This document shows positions 49,874 to 59,519 of a stretch of 64,000 bases of DNA, piece after piece. A program made the translations under genes and the position numbers. The notes beneath the pieces were generated by a model. The model did not search any database. It saw only the letters and a list, made by a program, of their open reading frames with translations, and was not told the DNA's origin. Source of the stretch: Naegleria lovaniensis (taxonomy: Eukaryota; Heterolobosea; Eutetramitea; Acrasida; Naegleriidae); contig NW_025407823.1 in NCBI RefSeq assembly GCF_003324165.1, positions 496,001-560,000 on the forward strand, read 5' to 3'. Within the stretch, counting starts at the first letter, position 1. Every line of letters starts with the position of its first letter.

Positions 49874-52253
49874 TTATTTACATTGATTATTCACATGTGT
49901 TGACTTTGCCTTAACAATTTCACTGATCATACTATTTACAGAATAAGAACTTGGAGGAAGATTTAAACGTTTTGCCAATTCCACAAAGGCACCATTTAGA
50001 TGATCAACTTCAGTCAAGGTTCCATTTCTGACATCATGATACATGCTGCAAGTATTGGTTTTTGTTTTCTCAATTACTTGCATCACCTTTGAAAATATAC
50101 ACTCTTCAAAAGATTTCTCTTTCAATTCTTGACATGTTACACCAAGAGAATGAATTGCGCCAGGAATTAGCTTGAGAATATCTAATTGTTCTCGAATTAA
50201 TTGCTTCATCACTTGTTGTAGGTGAGAATTGTGGCTAAGACCTCCGTTTTCAATTTGAAAAAGTGAAGCCACAGGATTAACGGTCGAGTTGACAATAAGT
50301 TTCATCCAATCCACGTAAACTTCTTCTCCATTGATCAGAGTTGGAGAGAGGTGAGAAGCGACATGAAATTGTGAATTGTCGCTAAATAATTTTCCTAATT
50401 CTGTTCCTGATAGAATTTTAGGTAAGCTAATGGAAATGGTTGGTGACACCGATTGCTCCAAAATAATCTTGTTAGGAGAGTCCTTCTTGTCATGTTCTTC
50501 TATTCTTCGTTTCACTCCACTATATACAAAAATTGGAGGAATAACTTTGGGAACATCAATGATGTGATTAACGAATGCCTTTCTAATGACATCACTGTTA
50601 TTGAATCCATTCTGAACAGTCACCACGTTTCGAATGTGTTTAAGGTTGGGAAAGTTTTCATGAAATTCTGAATCGCTTCCAAAGTAGAATGAGTTTTCAC
50701 AGCAACAATTAAGAGATCAATCTCATTGTTCCACTCGTGTTGAAGCTGATCTAAAGTTAAATATCGAACCGTACTCGATGCGATAAGTGTGCTCGGAGAG
50801 TGTTCATTTTCCTTGACCGTTCGCTCCACAAGCACATTCGAGGTTGTAAGTGTGCAATTCGTACGACCATTTACCATACGAATTTGGTTTTCTTCACAGT
50901 GTTGTAAGCACGTGGCAATTAAGGATCCAACAGAACCACTTCCTAATACTACCACTCTCCTTGTTCCCATCGAGAAGGTTGGTTGAGGCATGGTATTGAT
51001 CTCATCTTTCTTCTTTAGAATGGGATGAGGATAAACTGGATTCTTTTCTCGAAGCTCTTTTGCCTCTTTTTCAATGTATTCAGAAACATATTTGTAGACA
51101 TCTTCCTTAATCACAAATGTGTGAGATTTTTCTGGGAATTCTTGAACAGTCACATCTCGAACGTATTGTTCACATGCATTGATCAACGTGGGATTCAAGT
51201 CCAAATACTTTTTACAAAATTTTGGAGTAAATTTGCTGTACAATCCTAAAATATCATGATACACCAAGACTTGTCCTGAACACAATCCACTTCCAATTCC
51301 AATCACAGGAATTCCAAGCTCTTTTGTAATTAAAGAAGCTAATTTTTGAGGAACACATTCTAACACGATCAAGCTTGCTCCTGCCTCTTTCACAGCAAGA
51401 GCATCCTTCCAGACTTGAATTGCTTCATCACAGCTCTTTGAGCCAACGACTCGAAATCCACCCAATTGATTTGAAGATTGAGGTGTTAATCCAACGTGTC
51501 CCACTACTACAATTCCTGCATCTACAATTGCCTTAATTTTTGATGCCACTCGTTGTCCACCCTCTTTAAATTGTTTTGAAAAATATTAACACAATTCAAG
51601 AAAATAGTTGACATACCTAATTTTACAGCATGCATTTCTGCTTCCTTAATAAATCTTACTGCATTATGGACTGCACTTTCATCGGTGGTGTAAGATCCAA
51701 ATGGCATGTCTCCAATTAAAAAGGAATACTTGGACCCTCTCTTAACTGCTTTTGCATGATGAATCATTTCATCCATTGTGACACTTGTTGTATTGGAATG
51801 TCCCAAAGCAGTCATGGACAATGAGTCTCCAACTAAAATCATGTCACAATTAGTTTGGTCAATAACACTTGCTGAAGGATAGTCTGTGGCAGTAAGCATG
51901 GTCAGTGGAATTTTGTTTTCATACTTGTATTTAATGCAATTCAATGTGACAGGAATTAATTCCGTTCTTAACATGGTTTGTTCTGGTACTTCTGAAGTCT
52001 TTCCATTAGAATGAGATGGATGTACAGAATACTCTCTTCTTCCTTCCCTCACAATGTCCATAATCCAAGCAATGTTCCCTTTTTTAGATATTGTCACCAT
52101 ATTTCCTTTTTGAAATTGGCTGGTCTCGTTCACACAAGAATGAGAAGCAAATCTGGACCTCAAAGAGATGATGACTCTTCGGGTAGTGACACCTTTCAAG
52201 AGAGGAGATGGTTTCATTTTTTTCAGTGTTGTTTGTGAAGTGAGGTTTGCCAT
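49874..52253 (-). CDS. PanB-PanE fusion: ketopantoate hydroxymethyltransferase and ketopantoate reductase (apparent -1 frameshift)
   Basis: Exon 1 is 52253-51617, exon 2 51563-49874; the 53-nt intron (donor GTATGT) restores the PanB metal motif KLEGG. PanB half: VGDSLSMTALGH, GDMPFGSY, HVGLTPQS, ECVP and VIGIGSGLCSGQVLVYHD match the family. After a ~50-residue linker the PanE half begins with the NADP-binding loop VVVLGSGSVGSLIA and continues with LLIVAVKTH, VTVQNGFNN and WMKLIVNSTVNP. Between TFP and NLKHIRNVVTVQ the frame moves by -1, exactly at TTTCCCA (50653-50647). With that shift the protein is about 775 aa. Without it, PanE stops before its catalytic region. The basic Arg/Ser-rich N-terminus may be a mitochondrial presequence. 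The products make pantoate from 2-ketoisovalerate. Confidence 0.93.
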
Positions 52254-52733
52254 TCCATTCGCACAAATCCTTTAATACTCCTCCTCCTCTTCCGTGCATG
52301 TACCACACGTGCAGTGTCTACTACTTCAATGTGGTACTATTGGAATTTTACCTAGTTTCGGAGAGATGACACTAACTGCCAAAAGGTACTTGGAACATGA
52401 AGTGCAATCATCCGTTTCCATTGCCAACTATTTTCCATATTCAATGGATTGTTGCAGAATGGTCCCACGTGGGTTGCAGGCAGAACGATAAAACCTGTTG
52501 TCCATGCACAACGCATGGTGTCAGCATACTGAAACTTGGCTGAGAATTGAGAAATACGGAGAATTTTTTTTGAGCTTTCATATCCGCTCCGAAACACCCT
52601 TAAACCTTCAATTGAATCGTACACAGCGAAGAGTTCCGATTTCTCAAGTAAGGAGCCAGATGATAATTTGACCTCAGCTGATGCTGTAAGAGAGGAATCC
52701 ATATAATTTATTACAAAAAAATATAACACAACA
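52254..52733. promoter_or_regulatory. Shared promoter of the PanB-PanE and PanC genes with two CACGTG boxes
   Basis: 480 bp between divergent pantothenate genes. CCCACGTGGG at 52464-52473 is a perfect 10-bp palindrome, and a second CACGTG lies at 52306-52311 in CACACGTGCAGTG. CACGTG is the core of bHLH-type (E-box) sites in many eukaryotes. A minus-strand open frame (52352-52702 from its ATG) spans much of the region but has no recognisable motif and is not called as a gene. Confidence 0.5.
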
Positions 52734-53914
52734 ATGAAAAGCACTCAAATGCTTGTCGCAAAAAGTTTATCGGAATTCAATGTGATGAGAAAACAGTTAT
52801 TGGGTTCGGGAGGTAACAAGTTGATTGGATTTGTACCAACCATGGGAAATTTACATGATGGGCACTTGGAGTTGATGAAGACTGCCAAACGTCATTCCGA
52901 TATTGGTAAGCATGCTACTTGATGTAATTAAAATATATTTCATATTGAAAATGATGATCAGTTGTGACATCCATTTTTGTAAATCCAGCACAATTTGCTG
53001 CTCATGAAGATTTTGACAAGTATCCCCGAACTCTTGAAAATGATTTAAATAAGATGAAAGAAATTGGTGTTGACTTGGTTCTTGCTCCACAAAATATTAC
53101 TGAAATTTATCCAAAAGAATACATGACACGAGTGTTTATGAGTAAGATTTCAACACAAACTGCAGCAGAAACACATCCCTTAAGAAATACTCAGGGTGGT
53201 GGTACTAGTTTGAATCAAGAATCGAAAATATTTGTCAATTGGTTGGAAGATCAACCAGAAGCACAATGTCGTCCTGGATTTTTTGATGGTGTCTCGACTA
53301 TTCTTGTTAAATTGTTTAATATTGTGAGACCACAAGTGGTTGTGTTTGGTCAAAAAGATGCTGTTCAATGTATGGTAGTGAAACAACTTGTGAGAGATTT
53401 AAATTATGTGGATATTGAGAAGGTAATTATTGGTGAAACATGTCGTGAAAAGGATGGCTTGGCAATGTCCTCAAGAAATCAATATTTATCCTCCATAGAT
53501 CGTACATTTATTGCTCCAATTTTAAATCAAACACTTCGAAGAGCAGAAGAAGAATTATCAAAATTAACAAATTCTGTGAGTCCTCTCACCAACCAAATAC
53601 TTCAAAAATGGTTAGAAGATTCATATGAATATTTAGAGCAATTATTTAACAAGAATTTGAAAGAACATTATTCTGGTCAAGATCTTTCATCAATGGCCTC
53701 GTCAAAGTATTGCATTGATTATTTGAGCATTTGTGATTGGGAGAATGGTCACGTTTACGGTACAATCTCAACCAATAAGGAATACAGCGTTCCAAACTTC
53801 AAGATTGAAAGTGCCGATCAAAACAGAGAGTTATGTCTTTCAGGAACGATTAGAGTGGGAGGCACACGATTGCTTGACAACCTTATCATTAAAAGAATTG
53901 CAATACAGAATTAA
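52734..53914 (+). CDS. panC: Pantothenate synthetase (pantoate-beta-alanine ligase, PanC)
   Basis: Two exons, 52734-52905 and 52962-53914; the 56-nt intron (donor GTAAGC, acceptor GATCAG) restores [15 protein letters not shown]; 374 aa. Nucleotidyl-transfer signature [10 protein letters not shown] (variant of PTMGALHxGH), [22 protein letters not shown] (KDxxQ) and the KMSKS-like [10 protein letters not shown] are all present. It carries insertions compared with bacterial PanC (~280 aa), notably between the [11 protein letters not shown] and CRPGFFDGV segments and near residues 240-300, as in several eukaryotic enzymes. It condenses pantoate with beta-alanine using ATP, completing vitamin B5 synthesis after the divergent PanB-PanE enzyme. 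Its stop is 21 bp from that of the next, convergent gene. Confidence 0.95.
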
Positions 53915-53935
53915 ATAGTATTCATGGTATTTAAT

Positions 53936-54757
53936 TTAGAAGTTACAATGAGGACATTGCTCACTGACATCGATGGATTTTACAAACAGTTGTGCCAGTA
54001 TATCTTTAAGGTCCTTCTTTTCCTGATCTGAAATAAAGTGCCCAACATGTTTGTAAATCTTCCTAGCTGTTATTGTTTTAGCCTCTTCTAACCAATCATA
54101 CGATCTCTTCGCAATCAAGCTATAATTTACAACAATGTCATCATCTCCATGTAAAATATAGAATGGTGTTTGTGCGTTTTGCCTTAACACCATGTCAGTG
54201 GCAGTATTGAATTTTGATCTCATTGGAACAAATCCTGATACGCTAATTATACCTCCCAATGTTTGAGAGGATCGACTTGCCACCAAAATACTCATGGCAG
54301 CTCCCTGCGAGAAACCTCCAATGACAATTCTATGGGACTTAAACTTCTGCATCTGAGCGGAAATAATTTCGTCGATCAGGGTTTTCGATTCCATCATGCC
54401 TTCCGTATCTTCTTGAACGTTTGCAATCCGATTTTGAGATTTTATGTCAAACCATGCGTTCGTTTCTCTTCCTCTGTACAACGTAATTGCTCTTTTTGGA
54501 GCAGTGGGAATTATTGCAACGGTGTTGGAAGGAAGTATCGATTTTAAGATTCCGATAAAACCATCATGACTGTCCCCTAAACCGTGAAGCCAAATTAGCA
54601 CGGAATCAACTTCCGGCGAAGGAGGGGAAAGAACAGCACAATCCAACTTTCCAATTTTCTGCCTCTCTAGTATGTGCTCTCCTTTCAATGTCGCTAACGA
54701 CAGTAAAATTAAGGTAAGGATTAGGACCAATGTTAAGGAATATCTCCCTTGAATCAT
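53936..54757 (-). CDS. Acyl-protein thioesterase/LYPLA-family hydrolase with signal peptide
   Basis: 273 aa, intronless. Alpha/beta-hydrolase of the phospholipase/carboxylesterase family: LIWLHGLGDSHDGF (oxyanion region), nucleophile elbow GGFSQGAAMS, Asp in YILHGDDDIVV and His in KHVGHF. Residues 1-25 (MIQGRYSLTLVLILTLILLSLA) form a signal peptide or anchor, unlike the cytosolic APT1/LYPLA1 enzymes that remove palmitate from proteins. A secreted or lysosomal esterase role is therefore possible. The C-terminus CPHCNF is unusual: a CxxC pair that could bind metal or form a disulfide. Confidence 0.9.
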   Translation of the reverse strand: MIQGRYSLTLVLILTLILLSLATLKGEHILERQKIGKLDCAVLSPPSPEVDSVLIWLHGLGDSHDGFIGILKSILPSNTVAIIPTAPKRAITLYRGRETNAWFDIKSQNRIANVQEDTEGMMESKTLIDEIISAQMQKFKSHRIVIGGFSQGAAMSILVASRSSQTLGGIISVSGFVPMRSKFNTATDMVLRQNAQTPFYILHGDDDIVVNYSLIAKRSYDWLEEAKTITARKIYKHVGHFISDQEKKDLKDILAQLFVKSIDVSEQCPHCNF

Positions 54758-54935
54758 TGTTCTTTGAGAGTCCGTTGAGGGTTATTTTTTCAAAATAAAA
54801 ATTCCTTAAAAACCACAAAGCAGTAAGGCTTTCATTGTACTCGTTCCGATGAAAAGGATCATCTTGTATTTGAACACGTGTTCCGATATGGTTATTATTG
54901 TCTTTTAATTGCCGTAGAGATTTACAAGGACGCCT

Positions 54936-56516
54936 TTAGTAAAAGAAATGATGCTTAATATACGGACCAGAGGAAGTGGAAGACTGATATGGTTGATACA
55001 GATTGGGTTGTGGTGGGCTTGATTTTCCTGGGCTATGGTGGTTGTGGCTCTCAAAGATCATAGAAAGAGCTTGTGAGTTGGATGTTGCAGAAAAGAGATA
55101 GCCTAACGGCTCGAAAGCAAAGTCATGTTCACTGTTTCTAAACTCAAAATGATTCACAAACACAACTCTATCATTGATTCTGACATACATTTTGGCTTTG
55201 ATGTGATGCAAGTTGCAATAATCAAGAGGAATAGCTGGTAATCGGAATGTGATTCGGTCGGATGCAACTGAAACGATTAAACCTGGATGGATGACAACAT
55301 GTTCGGGCTCACAAGCAACAAATACAACTGATATTCTGTCCTGTGGATCAAATCCTTCAGAACTGTGGTTGAAAATGGTTGCAAGAGGGCATGTTTGAAA
55401 CTCACAAAAAGACAGGTCGCATTTGAATAATGTGCTCTTTTGTGTGAGGCCAGAAAGAGGTGTTGGTGTAGAAGGAGAGTTGTCAAAAGAATTAGAAGTG
55501 TATCTTTGTGTTACATATTCACGAGAGGCTTGCTTCGTAGTGGTTAAAGGGCTTGTGGAGTAAGTGCTGGAATGGAATGACGTTTTTGCAAAGCAGTTAG
55601 ATTCAGATTGGTATAAGAGAGGTTTCATGAAGAAAGGGCTATCGATTTGGTTGAAGCTTGTGCTTCGTCTCTTCTCATGAGATGGAATGTTTATGAGTAA
55701 AGGAGAGGCTGTTTGAAATGAGGGCGATCCTGAGGAAGAGTAGGGAGAGGATGAAGAGCTTTGTGGATATTGTCCAGAGGATTGACTCAATACAGGAGAG
55801 GGTTGGTCAGAAGAGTACTGAATGGATCTTCTTTGACAACTGACAACGACCGTGTCTGACTGATTGTCATCACTTTGATTACTGCCCTCTTGAATGAAGA
55901 ACTTGCTCACATACACACAAGTGGCAAACACAACGGATGTCTTCATACACTTCTTGTGGCCAAAGCTCAATATAAAACATCCCACTCCTTCAACCTCAAT
56001 CAGGAAGGTAATATATTTCGAGATGTGCCTGGCTGTCTTCTTTGCAATTTTGCTAACCACCAGCTTTAAATTTTGATTGTAAACAAATGGTTGTGGTGAT
56101 TTCACTTCCACATCAAATATTCCTTTCTGTACGAAGCACTCCTCGTCATGAGTCTCATTCTGGATGTTGAAATATTTTGTTGGAGATTCGCCTTGTTGTG
56201 TGAGCACAAATGACGATCCAATGAGTCTCATTCTCAACATGTTGTCATTTTCGTCTTTAATAGTTAAATGAGTGTTGCTCCTTAGATTGGAGCTGCCTCG
56301 CATGTTGAGAGAAAATGGTTGGTGTTGAGAGAAGATCTTGAAGTCAAGTGAGAGGTGGTCATTAGTGAATTGAGTGGCATCGTTAGAAATAATGTGAAAA
56401 TTGTTTGCTTCATAATTGTCCAATGGGTGGTTTTCAACACCACAATCATAGTTTGACATTTTTGGAATTGTCAAAAATTTAGAATTATGCGTACTTTTGC
56501 TTTGTTGGGTTCCCAT
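54936..56516 (-). CDS. Unknown protein, 526 aa, with predicted N-myristoylation signal
   Basis: Intronless. The N-terminus MGTQQSKS fits the myristoylation consensus (Gly2, Ser6, Lys7). The first ~200 residues are beta-rich (HLSLDFKIFSQHQPFSLN, YNQNLKLVVSKIAKK), with a Cys-containing strand pair (GVGCFILSFGHKKC). A long Ser/Pro/Gln-rich linker (~220-350) separates this from a second beta-rich block containing KCDLSFCEFQTCPLA, RISVVFVACEPEHVVIHPG and VYVRINDRVVFVNHFEF, reminiscent of an immunoglobulin-like (IPT/TIG) fold. No family recognised. A membrane-tethered scaffold is a guess. Confidence 0.7.
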   Translation of the reverse strand: MGTQQSKSTHNSKFLTIPKMSNYDCGVENHPLDNYEANNFHIISNDATQFTNDHLSLDFKIFSQHQPFSLNMRGSSNLRSNTHLTIKDENDNMLRMRLIGSSFVLTQQGESPTKYFNIQNETHDEECFVQKGIFDVEVKSPQPFVYNQNLKLVVSKIAKKTARHISKYITFLIEVEGVGCFILSFGHKKCMKTSVVFATCVYVSKFFIQEGSNQSDDNQSDTVVVSCQRRSIQYSSDQPSPVLSQSSGQYPQSSSSSPYSSSGSPSFQTASPLLINIPSHEKRRSTSFNQIDSPFFMKPLLYQSESNCFAKTSFHSSTYSTSPLTTTKQASREYVTQRYTSNSFDNSPSTPTPLSGLTQKSTLFKCDLSFCEFQTCPLATIFNHSSEGFDPQDRISVVFVACEPEHVVIHPGLIVSVASDRITFRLPAIPLDYCNLHHIKAKMYVRINDRVVFVNHFEFRNSEHDFAFEPLGYLFSATSNSQALSMIFESHNHHSPGKSSPPQPNLYQPYQSSTSSGPYIKHHFFY

Positions 56517-57331
56517 GTGTAGTGGTAAGAAGGAAGCTATTGAAATAATTGTTTGTTTTGAAAAACACGGAAGGTGGAAGTGATATCTCGTAACACAGTA
56601 GAGTGTGAACCGATTGTTTTGGAACGTGTTAAATTTTCGGAAGGCAAACGATGACAGATAGTGCTAAAATCGACCACTCAGGCTCTGAGATACGCAGAAT
56701 GAAAGCGATCAATTATTATTGTTTTTTAAACTGTTGTAATTGTGCCTTGCCTGTGGTCGTCTAGAGCGTGGCCTTTTCAATCGGTTATCCTGCCACAACA
56801 AGCTGTGTGAGATTGTCAAACATTTATTTTTCAAAAACGTGCTGGTTATCTTTCTGGAAACCCTGAAAATCTACGAACTATTATTTGGCAAGACTTTGCG
56901 AATTGAGGAAAGAAAATTGGTTTAACACCAAATAAAGAGTTACATATTGGAAAATATTTCCTGTATAGATTTAGCGATGTCGAATTATTGTGCTGACATG
57001 GAAAACGTGAAATGCATTGAATATTGAAGACATGTCACTGATTGGGGGCTTTAATATTTTACAATGATCTTTGCGAGTATTTAACTGACAAAAACGTCAC
57101 TGTGAAATTTAGTGAAGAAAGAAACACAATTACGTTGTGAGAAATTTCGCAAAAATCCCAACAACAATTGATATTACTCTCCTTGAAAGATTCTTGGGCC
57201 AACAATTGATATTACTCTCCTTGAAAGATTTAATGAATGTGAACTTATTGGTTGAGCTAAAACCATGAAAACAACAATTCAACAGTAAATAATAACAATA
57301 CTCTGGTTGTATCGAAACAATTTCATAAAAA
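56517..57331. other. Intergenic region, 815 bp, between divergent genes
   Basis: No gene supported. A 61-codon plus-strand frame at 56740-56925 lacks coding character. The region holds the tandem repeat at 57162-57230 and otherwise plain AT-rich sequence, with the reverse CCAAT word ATTGG at about 57040. It presumably contains both promoters. Confidence 0.55.
57162..57230. repeat. 31-bp direct repeat, 38-bp period
   Basis: CAACAATTGATATTACTCTC and the following CTTGAAAGATT occur identically at 57162-57192 and 57200-57230, separated by TCTTGGG. A recent local duplication 100-170 bp upstream of the ATG at 57332. It may duplicate promoter sites or be neutral. Confidence 0.9.
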
Positions 57332-57799
57332 ATGAGCATCAATTCAGAAGAGTCATCATCACCTCGATTAAATTCGAGCATGGAGCGAAACAATGCTTCC
57401 GTCTTACCTGCAAGTCCGGAGAAGCTTTTAAAACAAACACGAGGAGATCAACCACTTGGTCCGGATGATAAAAGCATATTGTTGGGGTTAGAAAGAAGTA
57501 TTTATGAAACAAGACTTAACGCTCCTAAAGTATTCAATTTTATTGTTTTCAATATTGCACTTGGAGCTGCATACATGGGTGGAGTGTTGAGAAAACGAAG
57601 AGTTCCTCCACAACACGCAAAGGCTACAATGTTAACTCTGACCACATCGTTTCTAGGAGTATTTTGTTATTTGAGAAATTTATCTTCTAATTTTGCAACA
57701 AAAATTGCTTTAGACCCAAGAGTGGATCATTTAACTAGCGATGGTATTCAGAGATGGGAGGAAGCAAAAAAGAAGTTATTGAAACAACAAGGAGAATAA
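57332..57799 (+). CDS. Small membrane protein of unknown function
   Basis: 155 aa, intronless. Ser/Asn-rich N-terminus with the KLLKQTRGDQPLGPDD segment, then two hydrophobic stretches, FNFIVFNIALGAAYMGGVL and TMLTLTTSFLGVFCYL, separated by a basic loop (RKRRVPPQHAK). This layout is typical of small mitochondrial inner-membrane proteins with a basic matrix loop, but I recognise no specific family. The charged C-terminal helix ends KKKLLKQQGE. Convergent with the EXOG-like gene. Confidence 0.72.
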   Translation: MSINSEESSSPRLNSSMERNNASVLPASPEKLLKQTRGDQPLGPDDKSILLGLERSIYETRLNAPKVFNFIVFNIALGAAYMGGVLRKRRVPPQHAKATMLTLTTSFLGVFCYLRNLSSNFATKIALDPRVDHLTSDGIQRWEEAKKKLLKQQGE

Positions 57800-57928
57800 T
57801 TTGATTTATTTCGATTTAATTCTCTTGACAACGTGGAACGTTTGAATTTGTTGATATTTTCAGTGAAGGCGGAATTTTAGGTATGTAAGAACTTCATGTG
57901 CATGTCGATACATAGGTAATATTGAACT

Positions 57929-59402
57929 TTACTTCTTTCTGAGCTCTTCTAGCTTGGAGTCTCGTCTTCTAATGATATCTTTGGAAGGCTTCCAACTAGT
58001 TTCACTTAACAAAGAGTCCCATTTCTCAGTTAATTCCCTCTCTGTTATGTTCTTATTCCATAATAGTGTTTGAAATTCAATGTCTTGCCAAGGCGGAAGA
58101 TCACAACTACAAGCACACTTTGTTTTTTCTGAACTACTCTTCTCAGGATGACTCACTTCTTGATCAATTAAGTTGGCATCGATATCAAGCGTGTTGCAGC
58201 ACAAGGGATTCATGTTGCCACTCTTTTCCAACTTGTCCAAAAAACGCATGCCAGTAAGATACTCAACTTCTTTCAGAGAGACTGAATATTTGGTTAAATG
58301 ATCGAGCTTATCAATTGGTCTATTGGGTACAATAAATGCTTGAGCATAATATTGAGGTGATACTGCGTCTTGTTCGTTTGCTGTCTCTGTTTGTCTTTTC
58401 TCGGCAATAATTATTCTAAATAAGTGAGTTGGAACTGCTACATGGTTGTTACCAATGATCAAGTGTTTCACTTCCCCTTTTGGACCTTTGGGTGGTTTTC
58501 CTGTGGCATCTGGCTCTATCTTGTTTTGTTGCTCATACAGTGTTGGCATAAAGACAGGTCCTGCAATGACATGCACCGCATGAAAGCGGTCAGCTAGTGA
58601 TCTTGTAAATCTTTCCATTCTCAACCAATAATTAGCATTGTTGTCAAAGTCTTGAGGAACAATGTTATTAGCTAAAAGATGTGTTTCATTCTGGTTCGTT
58701 AATCAGCGGCTTGAAAAGAGTATGGATGTTTGAGCTTCAACTTACCATTGCCACTTGATCAAATCTTGTTAAATCACCACAGTTCACTAAATGACCTCTA
58801 GAATAGTTACTTCCAAAGTAATCAGTATTATCAGGATTAAAGCTTGATAATTGTTCAAAAATTGGGCTTTTCATAAACTTGGAGAATTTTCTATCTGATT
58901 TCTCAACATAATTCTCTTCGAATCTTGGTATCGACCAGCACACATACAGTGGAATTTTTAAGTTGCTATCTGTCACAGATAAAAAACGGGAAAATACGTT
59001 AAGTCGACCTACATGTGTTGGTAAGCCGAACTCATTAAATGTTTTAAAGAGTTCAAAGGTTTGATCTTGTTCCTTGGTAGGCTCTTCAACATGAATATTA
59101 AATTTTGGCCAACGATGATCATCTCTTTGTTCCTCTAAATAATGATAAATTTTTTCAGTCAATGACACTTCTCGTTTGGAGGATTCATTCTGTTGTGGTG
59201 ATGATGGTTGTTGTTGAACGTGTGAATTAATTTCTGGTTGAGTATTGACAGGTCCGATCAGAATATGTGAAGGACGAGAATTATCTTGTAGTAAATGCTT
59301 CATTCTTGATGGATCATGTGTGGTACCTCGTATGTATTGCGAGCCAATCCAAACACCAACAGCAACTGAAGTGGCATGAGCCAACACTCGTTTCAAGAAC
59401 AT
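57929..59402 (-). CDS. EXOG: EXOG-like mitochondrial DNA/RNA non-specific nuclease (beta-beta-alpha-metal)
   Basis: Two exons, 59402-58746 and 58690-57929; the 55-nt intron (donor GTAAGT) restores FDQVAMNETHLLANNIVPQ; 472 aa. The active-site motif reads SRGH in NYSRGHLVNCGDLTRF, the form found in EXOG rather than the DRGH of EndoG; the downstream NNIVPQDFDNN supplies the metal-binding Asn region, followed by the HVIAGPVFMP core. N-terminal residues 1-25 (MFLKRVLAHATSVAVGVWIG) look like a mitochondrial signal anchor. Role by family: 5'-3' exonuclease activity in mitochondrial DNA repair. It has a long insertion (~50-100) rich in Gln and Ser. Confidence 0.88.
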
Positions 59403-59519
59403 TTTTTTTCAATCTCAATTACCACGACCTTGTGATCACATGTGATTGGTCGAAACATTCTACTACTCAAAGAATGTGGTTCAGAAAATATATGGTGAAT
59501 GGTTAACACCCGCCAGATC

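Noticed and set aside
52352-52744. 130-codon minus-strand frame in the Pan promoter
   Set aside because: No recognised motif, overlaps the PanC start and the shared promoter, and composition is mixed. A small gene cannot be excluded but is not supported.
56740-56925. 61-codon plus-strand frame in the 815-bp intergenic region
   Set aside because: Short, no motif, and no supporting splice or start context.
57130-57393. 87-codon minus-strand frame across the tandem repeat
   Set aside because: It overlaps the start of the small membrane-protein gene and includes the non-coding duplication; no motif.
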